The notes under the pieces: model-generated
Told to the model about the DNA's origin: nothing
The model's input: only the letters and a program-made list of their open reading frames with translations
The model's database searches: none
Part shown: piece after piece, positions 25,748 to 33,552 of the stretch
How the letters are laid out: each line of letters starts with the position of its first letter
How positions within the stretch are numbered: the stretch's first letter is position 1
Position numbers and translations under genes: made by a program
Source of the DNA: Rhodospirillaceae bacterium
GTDB lineage: Bacteria; Pseudomonadota; Alphaproteobacteria; Rhodospirillales; JABHCV01
DNA length: 36,845 nt
Assembly: GCA_014382375.1 (NCBI GenBank)
Contig: JACNJU010000029.1
Span: 1-36,845, forward strand
Reading direction: 5' to 3'

Positions 25748-26626
25748 CTACGCCTTGTTACGCATGACCAGCGCTACGGCGGCCATGGCCACGGCCATGC
25801 CGGTGATATCCCTAAGTGTCAGGGTTTCGCCGAACAAAAGATAGGCCTCAACGGCGACGACCGGGGGAACCAGATAAAACAGGCTCGCTACCTGCGAGGC
25901 AGCACCCCGGCGGATCAACAAATAGAGCAGAGTCATAGCGCCGATAGAGAGCACGATGACGAGCCAGGAAATGGCGAATATAAACTCGGCCGTCCAGTCA
26001 ATACGGCCTTCCTCAAAAAGCAAGGTCATCACCAACATGGCGGCGGCGGCGGCGGCGAACTGGACCGCCGAACCGGTGCGCAAATCCATAGTGCCGCCAT
26101 GGCGCTTTTGATAAAGCGTCCCCAGGGTGATACCGCAAAGGGCAATAATACAAGCCAGTACAGGGGCACCGTTGCCGCCATCAAAACCCAGATCATCACC
26201 AACCACCAAAGCGACACCCGCAAAGCCCAGCAGCAAGCCTGCCCATTGCCGGGCGCTGACCTTCTCACCCAGATAGGGTCCGGCGGCAACGGCCGTCAAT
26301 ACCGGTTGGATACCGACAATCAAAGCCGCGATGCCAGATGAAATTCCACTTGAAATAGCCCAAAAAATGCCGCCCAGATAGAAACCCTGCAACAGCAGAC
26401 CGGCGACCATAAGATGCCCCGCCTGGGCCAAACTTGCCGGCCATGGGGCACGCCAGATCAATCCGGCCACCGCTAACAGGGTAGCCAGAATTGAAAAGCG
26501 CATGGTCAAAAAAATGAACGGCTCGGCATGGGGCATACCCAAACGGGCGCCGACATAGCCAGTACTCCATAAAAGCACAAACACAGCCGGTGCGGCCGCC
26601 GTCCAGATATGCCCGCTTTTACCCAT
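25748..26626 (-). CDS. EamA/DMT-family permease
   Basis: A 292-residue inner membrane protein with about ten membrane helices in two EamA halves. Landmarks are VFVLLWSTGYVGARLGMPHAEP (first helix, FxxLWSxxF pattern) and the repeat AIFWAISSGISSGIAALIVGIQPVLTAV, typical of drug/metabolite exporters (RhaT/EamA). It begins only seven bases after the end of the M24 gene on the same strand, so the two are one operon. The substrate is unknown; with an ectoine-hydrolase-like partner, export or uptake of a related compound is possible. Confidence 0.9.
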   Translation of the reverse strand: MGKSGHIWTAAAPAVFVLLWSTGYVGARLGMPHAEPFIFLTMRFSILATLLAVAGLIWRAPWPASLAQAGHLMVAGLLLQGFYLGGIFWAISSGISSGIAALIVGIQPVLTAVAAGPYLGEKVSARQWAGLLLGFAGVALVVGDDLGFDGGNGAPVLACIIALCGITLGTLYQKRHGGTMDLRTGSAVQFAAAAAAMLVMTLLFEEGRIDWTAEFIFAISWLVIVLSIGAMTLLYLLIRRGAASQVASLFYLVPPVVAVEAYLLFGETLTLRDITGMAVAMAAVALVMRNKA

Positions 26627-26633
26627 GGTGGTG

Positions 26634-27815
26634 TTAGTCCTTGATCATCAGTTTACGGGCAACGTTGGACAGGAATTCCGGTCCCGCAGCGCTAATGACC
26701 AGGCTTTCTGTAATTTCCAGCCCCCAGGTATCCATCCACAGACCGGGCATGAAGTGAAGAGCCATGCCTTCGCGCAGTTCAGTCTTGTCGCCGGAGCGCA
26801 GGCTCATGGTGCGCTCGCCCCAGTCCGGCGGATAGCTGAGGCCGATGGAATAACCGGTGCGGTTGTCCTTGACGATGCCATGACGTTTCAACACGGCGAA
26901 GAAAGCACCGGCGATGTCTTCGCAGGTGTTACCGGGCATGGCTTTGAGAAGGCCTTCTTCAAGCCCTTCCAGGACCGCCTTTTCAGCATCGAGAATATCC
27001 TGGGGAGGTTTGCCCAGATAGATTGTCCGCGACAATGGACAATGATAGCGTTTGTGGACACCGGCAATTTCAAAGAACGTCGCCTCGCCCGCCCGCATCG
27101 GCTTGTCGTCCCAGGTCAGGTGCGAAGCCGATGCGTCCTCGCCCGAGGGCAACAAGGGCACGATGGCCGGGTAATCGCCGCCTGCATCAGCCGTACCGCG
27201 TATAGCGGTATGGTAAATTTCGGCGACCAGTTCATTCTTTTTCAAGCCCGGTTCGGTGAGTTCAAAAATTTTCGCGTGCATGGCCTCGACAATCCCACCG
27301 GCCTTGCGCATGTAATCCAGTTCTTGCGGGGATTTGACAACACGCTGCCAGTTCACCAGCCCGGTCGCATCCTTGAAGGTGGCGTTTGGCAAATGTCGGG
27401 TAAGGGAAACGTAGGCCGCAGCAGAAAAATAATAATTATCCATCTCGACCCCGACGGAACCCTTATCCAGGTTTCGATCGATAATAAGGCCCGACAGGTA
27501 ATCCATGGGATGGCGCTCGGTCGATTGAACGTAATGGTCGGGATAGTCCAGAATGTTGGCTTCAGGAAGATACGTTGTCCGCCTGGCACCGTTGGCGTCA
27601 ATCCCCCGCCCATACCACAGCGGATCACCGTGCATGGTCACGAGAACGCATTGATGGACATAAAAGGACCAACCGTCATAACCGGTCAGCCAGGCCATAT
27701 TCGACGGATCGGTAACGATAAGCAGGTCCAGGCCGGCCTTTTCCATAGCGAGGCGGGTGTTGTTCAACCGTGCATCATATTCTGCACGTTCGAATTGCAA
27801 GGTTGGGGGGGACAT
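26634..27815 (-). CDS. doeA: M24/creatinase-family enzyme, ectoine hydrolase-like
   Basis: A 393-residue protein of the pita-bread (creatinase/aminopeptidase P) fold. The N-terminal domain contains DPSNMAWLTGYDGWSFYVHQ and DANGARRTTYLPE, HYVQSTERHPMDYLS and VEMDNYYFSAAAY; the catalytic domain has IAGVHKRYHCPLSRTIYLG, GYSIGLSYPPDWGERTMSL and WGLEITESLV. These blocks are the ones I know from ectoine hydrolase DoeA/EutD, which opens ectoine or hydroxyectoine for use as carbon and nitrogen source. The length fits. The ATG at 27815 has TTGGAG upstream; the frame extends to 27872 without merit. The rest of an ectoine catabolic operon (deacetylase doeB, transporter, regulator) is not adjacent, so the substrate stays unproven. 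Confidence 0.83.
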   Translation of the reverse strand: MSPPTLQFERAEYDARLNNTRLAMEKAGLDLLIVTDPSNMAWLTGYDGWSFYVHQCVLVTMHGDPLWYGRGIDANGARRTTYLPEANILDYPDHYVQSTERHPMDYLSGLIIDRNLDKGSVGVEMDNYYFSAAAYVSLTRHLPNATFKDATGLVNWQRVVKSPQELDYMRKAGGIVEAMHAKIFELTEPGLKKNELVAEIYHTAIRGTADAGGDYPAIVPLLPSGEDASASHLTWDDKPMRAGEATFFEIAGVHKRYHCPLSRTIYLGKPPQDILDAEKAVLEGLEEGLLKAMPGNTCEDIAGAFFAVLKRHGIVKDNRTGYSIGLSYPPDWGERTMSLRSGDKTELREGMALHFMPGLWMDTWGLEITESLVISAAGPEFLSNVARKLMIKD

Positions 27816-27911
27816 GGGCAGAAACTCCAAATTATCTGGCGGCACTGTTACACCAGGCAGCACCGTTGACAATGATCTTCTGAGATAAAATCAAATCTGT
27901 ATAATGTTCCC

Positions 27912-28382
27912 ATGCAAAACCGATTGATCATACTTCCAGCTGTCATATTGATAGGCTTGTCTGGCGCATGCGCTTCACCGCCAAGTGAAATACCGGCAGC
28001 ATACGTGCCAACGAAAACGTACGCCGACCTGAGTTGCAAACAGATTGAGACGAAACTTGAAAGTAACGCTGTCGAAACCGGCAAATTGCAATTTATTCTC
28101 CAGGATAAGGCCAATGTCGATGCATCCCAGATGGGTGTCGGGATTTTCTTCTTCCCGACCCTTCTTTTCCTTGAAGGTGGGGATGGAGAGGACGCCAAAC
28201 GGTATGCCCGTCTGAAGGGCGAAAGAAGGGCCCTGGCCGGACAGGTTGCTCATAAAAATTGCCCCATAAACCTGAACGATACCGACATGACATTAAGAAA
28301 AGAAGTTTGTCGCAATATTCCTGATACCGACCAGATGGAATGCCTACCGACCATCGGGCGCCGCATTCCACAGTTTCAATAG
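27912..28382 (+). CDS. Hypothetical lipoprotein
   Basis: A 156-residue protein with a lipobox LSGAC (Cys20) after a hydrophobic stretch. The mature part has a conserved-looking block YADLSCKQIETKLESNA, then VGIFFFPTLLFLEGGDGED, a hydrophobic stretch that could dip into the membrane, and KRYARLKGERRALAG. This combination is common to a family of unnamed alphaproteobacterial lipoproteins. Three more cysteines lie in the C-terminal ~50 residues. It is divergent from the ectoine-hydrolase-like gene. Function unknown. Confidence 0.8.
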   Translation: MQNRLIILPAVILIGLSGACASPPSEIPAAYVPTKTYADLSCKQIETKLESNAVETGKLQFILQDKANVDASQMGVGIFFFPTLLFLEGGDGEDAKRYARLKGERRALAGQVAHKNCPINLNDTDMTLRKEVCRNIPDTDQMECLPTIGRRIPQFQ

Positions 28383-28417
28383 CTTTCAGGCGAAACGCCG
28401 AAGGACGTAAAAACACC

Positions 28418-28861
28418 ATGCGATCATGTGATAGCTGTCCCGGCGGCAAGGAATGTGCCGGTGTCAATTTGCATCCGATCCTTTTGCAGGTTCTGACCCT
28501 GTATGCTGGCGGAATGACCAACAAATTCGACATCCTTTTCTCCCTCGGCGAGGAAAGTGAAGCCCTGCTCGAAAAATATGATACCCAGGTCTCAAGGGAC
28601 TGCTGGACAAAAGCGGCCTTGCTGGCCATTGCCGACGTCATCACCGACAAGAATTCCAATAATTGGTCTGAAGAAGCGCCGGCCTTGATCGCATCCGCCG
28701 TCGCCGCTTTTGAGCGATTTCCGTGGCAAATCACAGAACTTATCGAGCAAGCACCTGATTTATATCATGCAATTTTTGAGCGCCATCCAGATGGTGCCTT
28801 TGCTGCAGATGTTTCAAAACGCGCCTTCGTAAAATTCTGTAAAACCGTCGCCTATCAATAA
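28418..28861 (+). CDS. Hypothetical cytoplasmic protein
   Basis: A 147-residue protein with a Cys-rich N-terminus (MRSCDSCPGGKECAG) followed by an alpha-helical body of about 120 residues with no membrane segment. The three closely spaced cysteines could bind a metal. The start is the ATG at 28418 with AAGGA about 12 bases upstream; an ATG at 28514 would leave out the cysteines. I do not recognise the family. It follows the lipoprotein gene by 35 bases on the same strand. Confidence 0.6.
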   Translation: MRSCDSCPGGKECAGVNLHPILLQVLTLYAGGMTNKFDILFSLGEESEALLEKYDTQVSRDCWTKAALLAIADVITDKNSNNWSEEAPALIASAVAAFERFPWQITELIEQAPDLYHAIFERHPDGAFAADVSKRAFVKFCKTVAYQ

Positions 28862-28910
28862 CCATATTAAACATGTAACCTTTAGGGACCAGATAATCGG
28901 AGATTTTCCC

Positions 28911-29342
28911 TTGGAACAGAAAATCGGCATTTCCAAAGCGGCACGTCTGTTAGGCATCAAACGGGCCGAACTGAATGATCGCCTTACCGCCGCCGGGATT
29001 GAGACCTTCGAGGGTGAGGTCGATTACAAGAAAGTCCAGTGCATCGCCCCGACGTTAAATTTTGGCGACCCCATCACCGAGCGCATCAAGCATATCCGCG
29101 AGAATCCGGCCAAAAGGGTCAAGGGGCACGAAACCGCCGTCAGCAAGCAGGACTTACTCGACGAGATCACCCGTCTTTCATCAGACCTGCGGGTCGAAAC
29201 CATGACGGCCAGACAATATCGTCAGGTGATCGAAGACGTGGCCGAAAAGCTGGGAAAGATGCAGGTTTCAGGTACCGAGGCCGAAAGGGAACTGGCCTTT
29301 CAATTCTGCAACTGGCTTCGCCAAAGAATTATTGAGGACTGA
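28911..29342 (+). CDS. Hypothetical helical protein, TTG start
   Basis: A 143-residue protein. The N-terminal ~45 residues (ISKAARLLGIKRAELNDRLTAAGIETFEG) look like a helix-turn-helix of the Fis/MerR-like kind, then a central block with CIAPTLNFGDPITERIKHIRE and a C-terminal charged helix likely to form a coiled coil. The start is TTG at 28911, chosen because GGAG lies eight bases upstream and no other start gives the HTH-like N-terminus. Similar N-terminal domains precede [2Fe-2S] proteins in some proteobacteria, but no such domain follows here. It is followed by a strong terminator at 29452. Confidence 0.6.
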   Translation: MEQKIGISKAARLLGIKRAELNDRLTAAGIETFEGEVDYKKVQCIAPTLNFGDPITERIKHIRENPAKRVKGHETAVSKQDLLDEITRLSSDLRVETMTARQYRQVIEDVAEKLGKMQVSGTEAERELAFQFCNWLRQRIIED

Positions 29343-29451
29343 GAACTAAATTGACCTCTGTCAATGCGCGGGCCGCTTTAATCGTTGATAGTACGAAACA
29401 GGTTCAGACCCCTTCTCTCCCCCGGGGTTCTGTTTCCTCCTTGTCAACTCG

Positions 29452-29477
29452 CCGGGCCAGATGGCCCGGTTTTTTTT
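29452..29477 (+). terminator. Intrinsic terminator
   Basis: CCGGGCC-AGAT-GGCCCGG followed by TTTTTTTT: a perfect 7-bp GC stem, four-base loop and eight T. It ends the plus-strand genes finishing at 29342. Confidence 0.9.
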
Positions 29478-29491
29478 AGGAATAAAAGAGT

Positions 29492-29502
29492 AACCAGTTG
29501 AA
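29492..29502 (+). repeat. AACCAGTTGAA site 1
   Basis: AACCAGTTGAA, identical over 11 bases to part of the site at 29711. It is the left half of a wider inverted repeat with ACTGGT at 29510-29515. Confidence 0.4.
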
Positions 29503-29619
29503 TCAAATGACTGGTAATAGGGTAAAAAATGCAGGGTACTGCCTTTGGGAATTTCGACGTTTATTCCGTAAAATATACTCACCAATTTCCTCAACTCATT
29601 GAAATTACTAAATTATGGC

Positions 29620-29643
29620 GTGCAACTAGTTGCACCTAGGTAA
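29620..29643 (+). repeat. 16-bp perfect palindrome plus TAGGTAA
   Basis: GTGCAACTAGTTGCAC is perfectly self-complementary (29620-29635) and is followed by C-TAGGTAA. The unit recurs with minor changes at 30608-30628, on the other side of the higBA genes. Confidence 0.6.
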
Positions 29644-29710
29644 GCAGCTAATCATTTATTGGTGATTTTTCCTAAATTCATGCGTTGTATTTTGTTACCC
29701 TTGGCTTTTT

Positions 29711-29721
29711 GCAACCAGTTG
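29711..29721 (+). repeat. GCAACCAGTTG site
   Basis: GCAACCAGTTG occurs here on the plus strand and again as its complement inside 30608-30621. Confidence 0.45.
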
Positions 29722-29812
29722 AAAAATCTTGATCAATGTACTTTTTATTGGTTGGTAGTCATCGCGATCATTCAACTTCATTATCCTCCATAAATGTGAC
29801 AATCTTCTGGTT

Positions 29813-30103
29813 TCATGCTGCTGGCGACATCCGCTCAACCTTGATCCGGTCCGCCGTCTTCATCGCCTGAGCGAGATCGAATGCAGCTTGAAGGTGGAAC
29901 CATGTGTCCGCACTGCCGCCGAATGCCTTATCAAGGCGGATTGCCATCTCAGGCGAAATACCTGAATGACCGTTCACTATATCGGACAGTTGCTTTCGAC
30001 TGATGCCGAGTTTCTTCGCCGCCACCGTCACGCTGAGCCCCAGGGGGTCCAGGCAATCGTGGCGGATTGACAAGCCTGGGTGGGGTGGGTTCTTCATCAC
30101 CAT
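29813..30103 (-). CDS. higA: HigA-type antitoxin (XRE family)
   Basis: A 96-residue antitoxin of the HigA family: [19 protein letters not shown] is the typical N-terminal segment, then a helix-turn-helix [35 protein letters not shown] and a dimerising C-terminus. It binds and neutralises the toxin encoded just upstream and represses the shared promoter. The AGGAG ribosome site overlaps the stop of higB, so translation is coupled. The ATG at 30103 fits that site (8 bases). Confidence 0.92.
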   Translation of the reverse strand: MVMKNPPHPGLSIRHDCLDPLGLSVTVAAKKLGISRKQLSDIVNGHSGISPEMAIRLDKAFGGSADTWFHLQAAFDLAQAMKTADRIKVERMSPAA

Positions 30104-30114
30104 GTTTGATACTC

Positions 30115-30393
30115 CTAATGATAGTCGATCAGGTCAACATTGCAGGCATGCGCCCCTTCGAAACCGAAGATAATTCGCCAATTCCCAGAAACACTGATTG
30201 ACCAATAACCAGCGAGATCGCCCTTCAACGGATGCAACCTATAGCCCGGCAACCCCATGTTGGAGGGTTCCGTCGCCTCATCGAGACGAGCCAAGATACG
30301 TTCAACTTTTTCAGCGTGTTCCAGGGGCACCCGTCGCCGACTTCCTTTTTCGTAAAGAAGCTTGAGGCCTTTATGACGAAAGCTGACGATCAT
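30115..30393 (-). CDS. higB: HigB-type toxin (RelE/ParE superfamily)
   Basis: A 92-residue RelE-like toxin with [23 protein letters not shown] at the start, the core [28 protein letters not shown] and [17 protein letters not shown] at the end, the usual HigB pattern. HigB toxins cleave mRNA on the ribosome. The toxin-before-antitoxin order is characteristic. The promoter ends six bases before the ATG, so the message is probably leaderless. All expected positively charged residues are present; it looks intact. Confidence 0.92.
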   Translation of the reverse strand: MIVSFRHKGLKLLYEKGSRRRVPLEHAEKVERILARLDEATEPSNMGLPGYRLHPLKGDLAGYWSISVSGNWRIIFGFEGAHACNVDLIDYH

Positions 30394-30399
30394 TCACAA

Positions 30400-30428
30400 A
30401 TTGTAACCTGTCACCTCACAGTTTGCAA
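30400..30428 (-). promoter_or_regulatory. higBA promoter, leaderless
   Basis: Minus strand: TTGCAA (30428-30423), a 17-base spacer, TACAAT (30405-30400). The higB ATG begins seven bases past the -10, so transcription should start at or next to the ATG. The spacer contains AACTGT-GAGGTG-ACAGGTT, an imperfect inverted repeat suited to HigA binding. Confidence 0.7.
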
Positions 30429-30687
30429 TTTTCATTTTTAACCAATTATATAATGGGTTGTTTTTGTGGTATGCCCCCGTCCCTTACAAGAAATATTCTG
30501 CTTTGAGATGGATTAGTTGATGGACAAAAAAATATAATCTGAGGGATATATAACAAATCCTATTTCCGCCGTTAGTTTAGTGCGGAAATACTGAGCCTTG
30601 ATCACATTGCAACTGGTTGCATAGGTAACGTAGATCATCTTAGCCGATAGCAAATAGTCAATATACTGGGCATGAATGCCCGATATT
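30429..30687. other. AT-rich gap between higB and yaaA
   Basis: No gene is supported. It holds a 9-bp hairpin (TATTTCCGC 30561-30569 / GCGGAAATA 30582-30590), the second TGCAACTGGTTGCA-TAGGTAA unit and a small hairpin GGGCAT-GA-ATGCCC (30668-30681) just past the yaaA stop that may end its message, although no U-run follows. Confidence 0.6.
30608..30628 (+). repeat. TGCAACTGGTTGCA-TAGGTAA site
   Basis: TGCAACTGGTTGCA is palindromic except at the centre and is followed by TAGGTAA, as in the copy at 29621-29643. Confidence 0.55.
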
Positions 30688-31458
30688 TTAGCGTTCGCGT
30701 GTGAAGACCCAGTTATCATCGTCGGACAGATGGTCTTGGTAGGCATATCCGCCGTCGCTGAATTTCTTGAGCTTTTCTGATTTCTCGATGCGCTTGCTAA
30801 TCATGAAGCGCGCCATCATGCCGCGCGCCCGCTTTGCAAACATCCCCAGAACCTTGGCCTCGCCGTCCTTGACCTCTTTAAAGACAGGCGTAATGACCCG
30901 CGCCTTCATGTTTTTGGCTCTTGCCGCCTTGAAATATTCATTTGAGGCCAGATTGATCACCACCGGTTCATTGTGACCTGAAACTGCCCTGTCAATAGCC
31001 TCTGCCAGATCATCAGCCCAGAAAGCATAAAGGTCGGAACCCTCGGGATTTTGTAGACGCGAACCCATTTCCAGCCGGTAAGGCTGCACCAGATCCAGCG
31101 GCCGCAGCAGACCGTACAAGCCTGAAAGAATCCGCAAATGATCCTGGGCATAAACCAGATCATCTTCGCTTAAACTGGCTGCATCAAACCCGACATAGGT
31201 ATCACCACTAAATGCCAAAATCGCCTGTTTGGCATTGGCGGTCGTGAACGGTGGTGCGAAAGCCTTGAAGCGCTGGAAATTAAGCTCGGTCAGTTTGTCG
31301 CTCAGTTTCATCAGGCGGCTCAACTCGGCGCGACTTAGTTTACGTGCCGAATTGATAAGAACCTGCGAGCGATCCAGAAAATCAGGCTGCGAATGCGTTA
31401 TCGGAGCCGCCAGTTCGGTAAAATCAAGTTTTTTGGCTGGCGATACAAGGGCGAGCAT
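30688..31458 (-). CDS. yaaA: Peroxide stress protein YaaA
   Basis: A 256-residue protein of the YaaA/DUF328 family, known to protect against hydrogen peroxide by limiting unincorporated iron and to bind DNA. Typical blocks are MLALVSPAKKLDF at the start, PAILAFSGDTYVGFDA-like AILAFSGDTYVGFDAA, LRILSGLYGLLRPLD and VINLASNEYFKA. The ATG at 31458 has ACGGAG six bases upstream; an in-frame TTG two codons earlier sits on it. It is divergent from the ArsC-like and msrB genes, grouping stress functions. Confidence 0.95.
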   Translation of the reverse strand: MLALVSPAKKLDFTELAAPITHSQPDFLDRSQVLINSARKLSRAELSRLMKLSDKLTELNFQRFKAFAPPFTTANAKQAILAFSGDTYVGFDAASLSEDDLVYAQDHLRILSGLYGLLRPLDLVQPYRLEMGSRLQNPEGSDLYAFWADDLAEAIDRAVSGHNEPVVINLASNEYFKAARAKNMKARVITPVFKEVKDGEAKVLGMFAKRARGMMARFMISKRIEKSEKLKKFSDGGYAYQDHLSDDDNWVFTRER

Positions 31459-31528
31459 TGTCAACTCCGTTTAAGAAAATCTATGATTGGAATCGTTTTA
31501 ACAAACTGAGATGAATTGCGCCACCTAG

Positions 31529-31873
31529 ATGATAATGATTTATGGACTTAAAAACTGCGATACTTGCCGCAAGGCAAGAAAATGGCTGGACACGGAAGGC
31601 CTTAAGCACCAGTTCAAGGATGTCAGAGCCGATGCCCTTGAGGGCGCAACCATCGCGCGTTGGATTGCTGCCGTTGGCTGGGAGGTCCTGTTGAACCGAC
31701 GCGGCACCACATGGCGGAACTTGCTTGACGGGGACAAGCACGAAGTCGACGCCGACAAGGCACAGGCTTTGATGACTGAACATCCGGCCCTGATCAAGCG
31801 CCCGGTGTTCGAAGTAAATGGGAAAGTACTGGTCGGCTTTAAGGAAGACGTTCAGGCGAACCTGAAGGAATAA
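31529..31873 (+). CDS. ArsC/Spx-family (YffB-like) reductase
   Basis: A 114-residue thioredoxin-fold protein of the ArsC/Spx group with the N-terminal motif YGLKNCDTCRKARKWL (Cys10-x2-Cys13) and KRPVFEVNGKVLVGFKED at the end. In YffB-type members the CxxC replaces the single Cys of arsenate reductase, and the function is a glutathione-dependent thiol reductase of unclear target. Two in-frame ATGs open it (31529, 31535); neither has a strong ribosome site. msrB follows after four bases, so both are co-expressed. Confidence 0.88.
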   Translation: MIMIYGLKNCDTCRKARKWLDTEGLKHQFKDVRADALEGATIARWIAAVGWEVLLNRRGTTWRNLLDGDKHEVDADKAQALMTEHPALIKRPVFEVNGKVLVGFKEDVQANLKE

Positions 31874-31877
31874 GGCA

Positions 31878-32276
31878 ATGAGCGACAAAATCATCAAGAC
31901 CAAGGAAGAGTGGCTGCAACAGCTAACCCCCGAGCAATACGCCATCTGCCGGGAAAAAGGCACGGAACGCCCCTTCACCGGCAAATACAACAACACCGAT
32001 ACAGCCGGAACTTATGTTTGTGCCTGTTGTGGTGAGGAACTGTTCACGTCGGACGCCAAGTTTAATTCCAGTTGTGGCTGGCCGAGCTTTACCAAAACAG
32101 CGCCAGGCGACACGGTCGAAGAGCATGAAGACCACACGCTGGGCATGTGGCGAACGGAAGTCACATGCAAGCGCTGCGATTCACATCTGGGCCACGTATT
32201 CAACGACGGCCCACCGCCAACGGGACTTAGGTATTGCATTAATTCGGCTTCGATCAAGTTGGTGGAAAAAAGTTAA
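31878..32276 (+). CDS. msrB: Peptide-methionine (R)-S-oxide reductase
   Basis: A 132-residue MsrB. The catalytic Cys120 is in RYCINSASIKL, the zinc cysteines are Cys48/Cys51 (VCACCGEE) and Cys97/Cys100 (CKRC), and a resolving Cys66 is in SSCGWPSF. It repairs oxidised methionine in proteins with thioredoxin. The length fits single-domain MsrB. No msrA is adjacent. AAGGCA before the ATG; it is four bases after the ArsC-like gene. Confidence 0.96.
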   Translation: MSDKIIKTKEEWLQQLTPEQYAICREKGTERPFTGKYNNTDTAGTYVCACCGEELFTSDAKFNSSCGWPSFTKTAPGDTVEEHEDHTLGMWRTEVTCKRCDSHLGHVFNDGPPPTGLRYCINSASIKLVEKS

Positions 32277-32343
32277 TCGAACTTCTACAAGAATTTTTAA
32301 GCTTTCTATGGTACCGCTTCCCAAGTTGTGAAGGGAGCCGGGT

Positions 32344-33552
32344 GTGAACCAGAAAGAAAATTGGTGTGAGCAAGTAGTTGAAAAATCCCTTATGGGGATT
32401 TGTCTGCTGGCGGGTATTCTCGGGGTCGTTGCCTCAAAAGCGATGACTGTTTTGGTAGCATTGAGCGGACTGGTGTGCTTCATCTCCTTTTTAATTAACA
32501 GAAAACAACACCCGAAATTCGTTTCGGTTTTTATTGTTACCCTTTCCTTACTCTTTGTCTGGGCCGGGATTTCTTCAATTTGGGCTCTCAATGGAAGCGG
32601 CGCGCTTCAACTGTGTTTTCGCCTGACCTTTCTTTGCCTTGCCGGGTTTGTCCTCCTACACGCCAGCACCACAGCGTCATCTGTTACACAGGTCAAGTCC
32701 CAGAAGGCCCTGCTTATTGGTTTTGGCTTAAGCGTGCTCGCCCTGATAATAGGCTATACCTATGCACAGGAAACTGGAGATTCTTTATGGGGGGGGTATT
32801 ACTTCGATCCCCTGACAACATTGAACAATGGTGCCGTTATTGTCGCTCTGCTGCTGTGGCCTGTTACCTTGATGATCTGGCACAATGACAAGCCAACAAC
32901 AGCAGTTCTTCTACTTCTCGCTGTATCTTCTGGATTAATGTTTCTTTCAAGCGGAGCTTCGCTTCTCGCTATTTGCGTGGGCGGGCTGGTTTATGTCAGC
33001 CTCATGTTCTTTGGTCGTCCCGCAGCACTGGTGATTGCATTCGCAACAGTCGGATTTATCTTCATTGCACCAGTTATTTCAGAAAAAATCACGAATTCCG
33101 AAACTATAATGGAGATTGTTGAAAATTCCCCGTCCTCGGTCAAACACCGTTTGATTATGTGGGATTTCGTATCGCAAAAAATTGACGAGACCCCATATTG
33201 GGGTTTCGGCATGGACTCATCCAGACGTCTTCCCCAAGAGGAGTTTCGCCTGGCATCAAACATGGAAATTATGCCCTTACATCCCCATAATGCCGCCCTG
33301 CAAATTCGTCTGGAACTAGGCTTGCCCGGCATCGTTCTCGCTGCAGCTTTGGTTCTTTCCTTATTCTGGACAGTGTTGAAGGAAGCAGGTAACAGGCAAC
33401 AAATGGCGGTCAGAATAAGCATTCTTTGCTCTTATCTTAGTGTCGGGGTTGTTTCCTATGGTGTCTGGCAGTCCTGGTGGATTGCAACCGCCTGGGCATT
33501 GGCTGCGATTGTTCAAATCGTTCTTCCCTCGGATCAGTCTCGTATTCCATAA
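32344..33552 (+). CDS. O-antigen ligase/polymerase (Wzy_C family)
   Basis: A 402-residue inner membrane protein with about ten to twelve membrane helices and a large periplasmic loop near residues 250-320 containing SSVKHRLIMWDFVSQ, YWGFGMDSSR and LHPHNAALQIRLELG, the signature loop (R-x-x-W, G-x-G, HPHN) of O-antigen ligase WaaL and related polymerases. It joins or polymerises lipid-linked glycan on the periplasmic face. The GTG at 32344 has AAGGGAG five bases upstream. Its 3' end overlaps the convergent heparinase-like gene by 19 bases. Confidence 0.9.
   Translation: MNQKENWCEQVVEKSLMGICLLAGILGVVASKAMTVLVALSGLVCFISFLINRKQHPKFVSVFIVTLSLLFVWAGISSIWALNGSGALQLCFRLTFLCLAGFVLLHASTTASSVTQVKSQKALLIGFGLSVLALIIGYTYAQETGDSLWGGYYFDPLTTLNNGAVIVALLLWPVTLMIWHNDKPTTAVLLLLAVSSGLMFLSSGASLLAICVGGLVYVSLMFFGRPAALVIAFATVGFIFIAPVISEKITNSETIMEIVENSPSSVKHRLIMWDFVSQKIDETPYWGFGMDSSRRLPQEEFRLASNMEIMPLHPHNAALQIRLELGLPGIVLAAALVLSLFWTVLKEAGNRQQMAVRISILCSYLSVGVVSYGVWQSWWIATAWALAAIVQIVLPSDQSRIP

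Larger units (their letters stand above)
29478..29812. other. AT-rich gene-free stretch before higA
   Basis: This stretch holds no convincing gene on either strand; the 77-codon frame on the minus strand (29361-29594) has no ribosome site or recognisable features. It contains two copies of a CAACYAGTTG-type site and one 16-bp palindrome, listed separately. Confidence 0.6.

Noticed and set aside
25534-25767. 77-codon plus-strand frame after torD
   Set aside because: Starts inside torD, low-complexity product, no recognisable family; only the short signal-peptide-like frame was kept as tentative.
26625-27869. 414-codon plus-strand frame
   Set aside because: Mirror of the ectoine-hydrolase-like gene; the minus-strand product has clear family motifs.
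29398-29447. Imperfect inverted repeat AAACAGGTTCAGACCCC...GGGGTTCTGTTT
   Set aside because: Pairing is broken by insertions and it lies just before the clear terminator; not enough to call a REP-type element.
29361-29594. 77-codon minus-strand frame
   Set aside because: Spans the terminator at 29452-29477 and has no ribosome site.
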